Positions 5,692 to 8,189 of a stretch of 8,189 nucleotides of DNA are shown piece by piece (within the stretch, counting starts at the first letter, position 1; each line of letters starts with the position of its first letter). A model generated the notes under the pieces. It was not told where the DNA came from. It saw only the letters and a program-made list of their open reading frames with translations, and made no database searches. Source of the stretch: Streptomyces anulatus. Its GTDB lineage: Bacteria; Actinomycetota; Actinomycetes; Streptomycetales; Streptomycetaceae. Made by a program: the position numbers and the translations under genes. Location of the stretch: contig NZ_JOEZ01000072.1 of the NCBI RefSeq assembly GCF_000721175.1, forward strand, positions 1-8,189. Reading direction: 5' to 3'.

Positions 5692-7227
5692 TCAGGGTAG
5701 GAGGATGCGGTGCCGGAGGAGGTCGAATCCGGCGCGTCCGTGCATCTGTCTCATGATCCTCTTGGTGCGGGTGTTGACGCCCTCGGTGCGGCCGTTGTGG
5801 TAGGGGAGGGTGAGGCCGGCGTCGACGGCGGCCCGGTCGATTTCGAGGCCGTTGGTGAGACTGCGCAGGTGAGGCATGGCGGCGGCACGGGCGGCGGCAA
5901 TCCACTCGGTGAGTTTCACATCGTTGCCCTCAGCCGGTTTGAGCAGGGCGGCGAAGCCGCGTACGAGATCGGCGAGCGCGGTCATCTCCGGGCAGGCCGC
6001 GGTGATCTTCTCCAGCAGGGCGGTCTCCTTCGGGCGCAGATTCTCGGGGTCGGTGAGCAGGAGGCGGCTGGCGTGGCGCGGGGTGGTGACGGGGCGGTCG
6101 CCTTCGGCGCGGCCCTGGTTGAGGTAGCGGACCAGCAGGTTGGCGCTGCCGGTGTAGCCCAGCTCCCGGATCTCGCGCAGTAGGTGGGTAACGGGGATGG
6201 CGGGGTCTGCCTGGCGCCGTTCGCGCAGGTGGTCGCGGTAGGGGTCGACGATGGTGGGCCGGTAGGAGGGGGCGATGCGCAGGGCGGTGGGTTCGGGCAT
6301 GCGGGCGTAGCGTTTGACGGTGTTCAGGGCCAGTTGCAGGCGGCGGGCGCATTCGAGCAGGCCGACGCCCTGGCCGAGGAGGTCGTGGATCTTGTTCCAG
6401 CGTTCGCGGGTGGTCTGCTCGCGTACTCCGCCGGGGCGGGGCGGGTTGATGGTGGCCCAGCAGCCGGCGTGGGCGCGGACCTCGAGCTGGACCTTGTCAC
6501 AGAGGTTCCGCCAGAGGTGCCATCGGTCGCTGACCTGCACTGCGTCGGGCAGGGCGCGGCGGACGGCCTCGGCGTAGGTGGCCGATCCGTCCCGGCACAC
6601 GACCTCGACTCCGCTGCCGTGCTCCCGCAGCCAGGACTCGAGGGTGGCCGCCTCGCGGTCGGGCAGGACCGCGACGCGTCGGCCGGTCTCGGCATCCGTG
6701 ATGATCGTGGCGTATCGGTGTCGGCGGCGCAGGGCGAAGTCGTCCACGCCGATCACTTGCGGGACCGCCTGCTGCGGCACCGGCAGGCGCCGCAGATGGC
6801 GCAGCGCGGTGCTGCGGGAAACGGGCATGGCCAGCAGGGCAGCCATGCGTGCCGCCGCCCGGCCGCATAACTCCCGTGCCACCTGCGATATCTGGCCCGC
6901 TAGCCGCACTGTGCGGCGCTGATGGCGCTCCAGCAACCCGGTAATCTGCTCGCGGAAGGTCTGCCGTCGGCAGCCCAGCACCGGACAGACCAGCCGCCGG
7001 ACCCGGACGCGGACGAGGACCGGGCGGCCATCGACCGGCACGTCCGTCACCATCCGGCCGTAGTATCCGTGCACCTTCGCCGTCGGCGTCCCGCACACCG
7101 GACACGGCACCGCGTCTTGCCGGGTGCGAGCCGTGACCACCACCACGTCACCGCCGTCCGTCACGCCCTCCACGACCAACGCCGACAACCCCGAAAACAC
7201 CGTCGCTATTAGGGAGTTCACATCCAT
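5692..7227 (-). CDS. ISL3-family transposase
   Basis: About 511 residues, full length for the family. The N-terminal zinc-binding region has C-P-V-C-G and later L-V-C-P-V-L-G-C. A helix-turn-helix type segment follows (M-P-V-S-R-S-T-A-L-R-H-L). The DDE core shows V-I-G-V-D-D-F-A-L-R-R, V-V-C-R-D-G-S-A-T-Y-A-E-A-V, V-S-D-R-W-H-L-W-R-N-L and, near the C-terminus, Y-H-N-G-R-T-E-G-V-N-T-R-T-K-R-I with the catalytic glutamate. The frame is open to a GTG at 7266, but that codon lies in the terminal repeat. ATG 7227 (M-D-V-N-S-L-I) is the more natural start, although no strong RBS precedes it. No frame damage is seen, so this element may still be active. It is transcribed toward the RHS remnant. Confidence 0.92.
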   Translation of the reverse strand: MDVNSLIATVFSGLSALVVEGVTDGGDVVVVTARTRQDAVPCPVCGTPTAKVHGYYGRMVTDVPVDGRPVLVRVRVRRLVCPVLGCRRQTFREQITGLLERHQRRTVRLAGQISQVARELCGRAAARMAALLAMPVSRSTALRHLRRLPVPQQAVPQVIGVDDFALRRRHRYATIITDAETGRRVAVLPDREAATLESWLREHGSGVEVVCRDGSATYAEAVRRALPDAVQVSDRWHLWRNLCDKVQLEVRAHAGCWATINPPRPGGVREQTTRERWNKIHDLLGQGVGLLECARRLQLALNTVKRYARMPEPTALRIAPSYRPTIVDPYRDHLRERRQADPAIPVTHLLREIRELGYTGSANLLVRYLNQGRAEGDRPVTTPRHASRLLLTDPENLRPKETALLEKITAACPEMTALADLVRGFAALLKPAEGNDVKLTEWIAAARAAAMPHLRSLTNGLEIDRAAVDAGLTLPYHNGRTEGVNTRTKRIMRQMHGRAGFDLLRHRILLP

Positions 7228-7248
7228 CACGCGACCATGATCACGAAG

Positions 7249-7284
7249 GCTACCCGGCGTCACCACCGACTACGAGCCAGAGCC
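7249..7284 (-). repeat. ISL3 right terminal inverted repeat
   Basis: Reverse complement matches 5654-5689 at 34 of 36 positions and ends flush with the 8-bp duplication at 7285-7292. Confidence 0.85.
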
Positions 7285-7292
7285 AAACGTTC
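7285..7292. repeat. 8-bp target duplication of the ISL3 element, right copy
   Basis: AAACGTTC, identical to 5646-5653. Confidence 0.9.
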
Positions 7293-7308
7293 GGTGTAAC
7301 TCCCGATC

Positions 7309-7599
7309 ATGGAAGATGCATCGATGACCAGCGACAACGTGACCGAGGCCGAGGTCGGCGAACCGTCTGAAACCGCGCCGGTGAAGTCTGTGGACGACCG
7401 GCTGATCGACGAGTTGGTCGACCGGGCTCAGGCCGAGGGCCTTCAGCTGACCGGCGAGGGCGGGCTGCTCCAGCAGCTGACGAAGCGGCTCCTGGAGTCC
7501 GCCCTCGAGGGCGAGATCACCGACCACCTCGGCTATGACAAGCACGATCCGGCAGGGAAGAACAGCAGTAACTCACGCAACGGAACCCGGGCCAAGCCC
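7309..7599 (+). pseudogene. IS256/mutator-family transposase, N-terminal fragment
   Basis: About 96 codons from ATG 7309 match the start of mutator-type DDE transposases. After a variable acidic leader come L-L-Q-Q-L-T-K-R-L-L-E-S-A-L-E-G-E-I-T-D, H-L-G-Y-D-K-H-D and N-S-R-N-G-T-R-A-K. A family member would continue K-T-V-L-T-E-V-G-P and carry the catalytic domain for ~300 more residues. Here the reading changes at about 7597 into sequence that is the antisense of a DUF4238 gene. The frame stays open to 7725 by chance only. Its 5' leader is interrupted by the ISL3 element 16 bp upstream of the start. No activity is possible without the DDE core. Confidence 0.85.
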
Positions 7600-7604
7600 G
7601 AGTG

Positions 7605-7763
7605 GCTGCGGACCGTCGCGTCACCAATGCCGATGGGCTTTGGCTCGCTCCCGTCCAGTGGAACACGCATGATCCGTTTGCCATCCGCAAACCGCCGCAG
7701 CAGCAGGCGAGGGACAGTGTGGTGATGGCGCTTCAACTTCGGCTTGCCTGGGTTCGTGCCCAT
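7605..7763 (-). pseudogene. DUF4238 protein, N-terminal fragment
   Basis: From ATG 7763 the minus strand reads M-G-T-N-P-G-K-P-K-L-K-R-H-H-H-T-V-P-R, then L-R-R-F-A-D-G-K-R-I-M-R-V-P, then I-G-I-G-D-A-T-V-R-S. K-R-H-H-x-V-P-R, R-x-F and R-V-P are the start of DUF4238 proteins, which are found widely in accessory regions and whose role is not known to me. A typical member has 250-350 residues. This one ends after ~52 at the junction with the IS256 fragment (about 7597-7608). Even so, the frame runs on without a stop through the antisense IS256 stretch to 7533, ending at a stop there. No clear Shine-Dalgarno site precedes the ATG. Confidence 0.65.
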
Positions 7764-7922
7764 AGGAAGACGATACGGACAGGCCCTGACACCGTCATGG
7801 CCTTTACGGCGCGACAGACATCCGCTGTGTCGTGTGGGCCAGCTCCGTCTTCACCCGGCGGAGCATTCGCGTCTGCGCGACGGTCCCCCTCTCCCAGCCC
7901 CTACCCCGAGGGTCCTGGGCCT
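7764..7922. other. Intergenic stretch without a supported gene
   Basis: Open frames cross this stretch, but none has family motifs or a consistent third-position GC bias. It holds the upstream region of the minus-strand DUF4238 fragment. I see no clear promoter boxes. Confidence 0.4.
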
Positions 7923-7949
7923 GTTGTTGGTCCTGTTCAGGCCAACAAC
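7923..7949. repeat. Near-perfect hairpin
   Basis: GTTGTTGG (7923-7930) pairs with CCAACAAC (7942-7949). After one unpaired T, CCTG (7932-7935) pairs with CAGG (7938-7941) around a TT turn, so 12 base pairs form with a single bulge. It lacks a T-run on either strand. It marks the point where the + strand frame to its right becomes strongly coding. It might be a terminator, a translational control hairpin, or an old element end. Confidence 0.5.
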
Positions 7950-8072
7950 GACACCAGGCTGACCGTGACCCGCCTCCCGAGCAGGGCCCGGATCATCTCG
8001 GTCCCCAACCCCGAGAACCCTGCCCGGACCCACGTCAACGTCATCGGGCCGATCGAGAGCTCAACCCCATGA
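7941..8072 (+). CDS. 3' part of an unidentified gene, or a very small gene
   Basis: The frame ending at TGA 8070-8072 has G or C in the third position of nearly every codon from 7941 on (A-N-N-D-T-R-L-T-V-T-R-L-P, V-P-N-P-E-N, T-H-V-N-V-I-G-P-I-E-S-S). Upstream of the hairpin at 7923 the same frame loses this bias (GTT, GGT, CCT codons). GTG 7965 would give a 35-residue product. Otherwise this is the remaining end of a longer gene cut near 7920-7940. Its stop overlaps the start of the next gene as ATGA (8069-8072), which supports real translation. I do not recognise the family. Confidence 0.4.
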   Translation, partial: ANNDTRLTVTRLPSRARIISVPNPENPARTHVNVIGPIESSTP

Positions 8073-8113
8073 AGCGCCTGAAGAAGATCCTGGGCCTTGA
8101 CCCCGAATCCTGA
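8069..8113 (+). pseudogene. Start of a gene interrupted by the right-hand IS end
   Basis: ATG 8069 overlaps the previous stop (ATGA) and reads M-K-R-L-K-K-I for seven codons, a basic start. The shared IS sequence begins at 8091, so what follows (L-G-L-D-P-E-S, stop at 8113) is IS-encoded. The rest of the gene presumably lies beyond the IS copy, outside the window. The product cannot be identified from seven residues. Confidence 0.4.
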
Positions 8114-8189
8114 ACACGGGTTATGCGGCTGGTGCCAGCGTAGTTGGTGTGAGGTGGAAGCCCTTCTCGAAGGCGATCGGTGATCGTTG
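8091..8189 (-). mobile_element. Right-hand end of an IS element (probably IS3 family), inverted copy
   Basis: Exact reverse complement of bases 1-99. The element enters from the right edge with its 3' end at 8091, so the two copies face each other across the window. On the minus strand, 8189-8121 encodes the same 22-codon transposase tail, with its TAA at 8121-8123. Confidence 0.65.
8121..8189 (-). pseudogene. C-terminal 22 codons of an IS transposase (window-truncated, second copy)
   Basis: Identical in sequence to the ORF tail at 1-69, read on the minus strand. It carries the R-S-P-I-A-F-E motif and stops at TAA. It is partial because the window ends inside the gene. Confidence 0.5.

Larger units (their letters stand above)
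5654..7284 (-). mobile_element. Intact ISL3-family insertion sequence, 1631 bp
   Basis: The ends start GGCTCTGGCYCGTAGTCGG. The left end (5654-5689) and the reverse complement of the right end (7249-7284) agree at 34 of 36 positions. Perfect 8-bp duplications flank it. One transposase gene fills the element on the minus strand. The starting GGCTCT and the 8-bp duplication fit ISL3. It landed inside the leader of an older IS256-type element, between that element's tip and its transposase start. Confidence 0.93.

Noticed and set aside
6184..6870. 228-codon open frame on the + strand
   Set aside because: Antisense to the ISL3 transposase; Gly/Val/Ala-rich composition is typical of a shadow frame.
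7602..8072. 156-codon + strand ORF as one gene
   Set aside because: Its first half is antisense to the DUF4238 start and then crosses non-biased sequence. Only the part from about 7941 has coding character.
8097..8125. TTGACC as a -35 box of an outward or inward promoter in the IS end
   Set aside because: No convincing -10 box at 16-18 nt, and the direction is back into the IS, antisense to its transposase.
1..8189. CRISPR arrays, tRNA or rRNA genes
   Set aside because: No regularly spaced direct repeats, cloverleaf-like segments or rRNA-like stretches were seen on either strand.

Overview
The base composition (GC-rich, with G or C at almost every third codon position) and the protein families point to a Streptomyces-like actinomycete. 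The window is a scrap-yard of defence and toxin genes cut up by at least four different insertion sequences. Few genes in it are intact.

Layout. Bases 1-99 and 8091-8189 are perfect inverted copies of one sequence. It reads as the last 22 codons of a transposase plus its terminal repeat, probably IS3-like, with both 3' ends facing inward. Next on the + strand is a two-gene remnant. The first is a 293-codon ORF (117-998) joining the N-terminal Walker A part of an OLD-like AAA ATPase to the C-terminal ATPase part of a Wadjet JetC (TIGR02680-like) protein. It overlaps, by ATGA, a jetD-type nuclease gene (TIGR02679; DUF3323 plus DUF2399) that carries an in-frame TGA and a frameshift. jetA, jetB and most of jetC are absent. 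An 858-bp IS5-family element (2308-3165), inserted at a CTAG site, separates jetD from a strong hairpin terminator at 3196-3229.

The middle is a polymorphic-toxin remnant on the minus strand: the 3' part of an RHS-repeat gene (3828-5640) with a variable C-terminal tip, followed 4 nt later by a small lipoprotein gene (3377-3823), the likely immunity gene. The 5' end of the RHS gene is lost at an IS256-type terminus. That terminus was then split by an intact ISL3-family element (5654-7284) with clear inverted repeats and an 8-bp target duplication.

On the right are the first ~96 codons of an IS256/mutator transposase, joined head-on to the first ~52 codons of a DUF4238 gene. A hairpin follows, then the 3' end of an unidentified + strand gene whose stop overlaps the start of another gene, itself cut after about seven codons by the right-hand IS end.

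Function. Only the ISL3 transposase and the lipoprotein look fully intact, and the chimeric ATPase ORF is open. The window is best read as a decayed defence and competition island shaped by repeated transposition. No clearly new, intact system is visible. The strongest candidates for follow-up are the ATPase chimera with its jetD partner, and the RHS tip with its lipoprotein.
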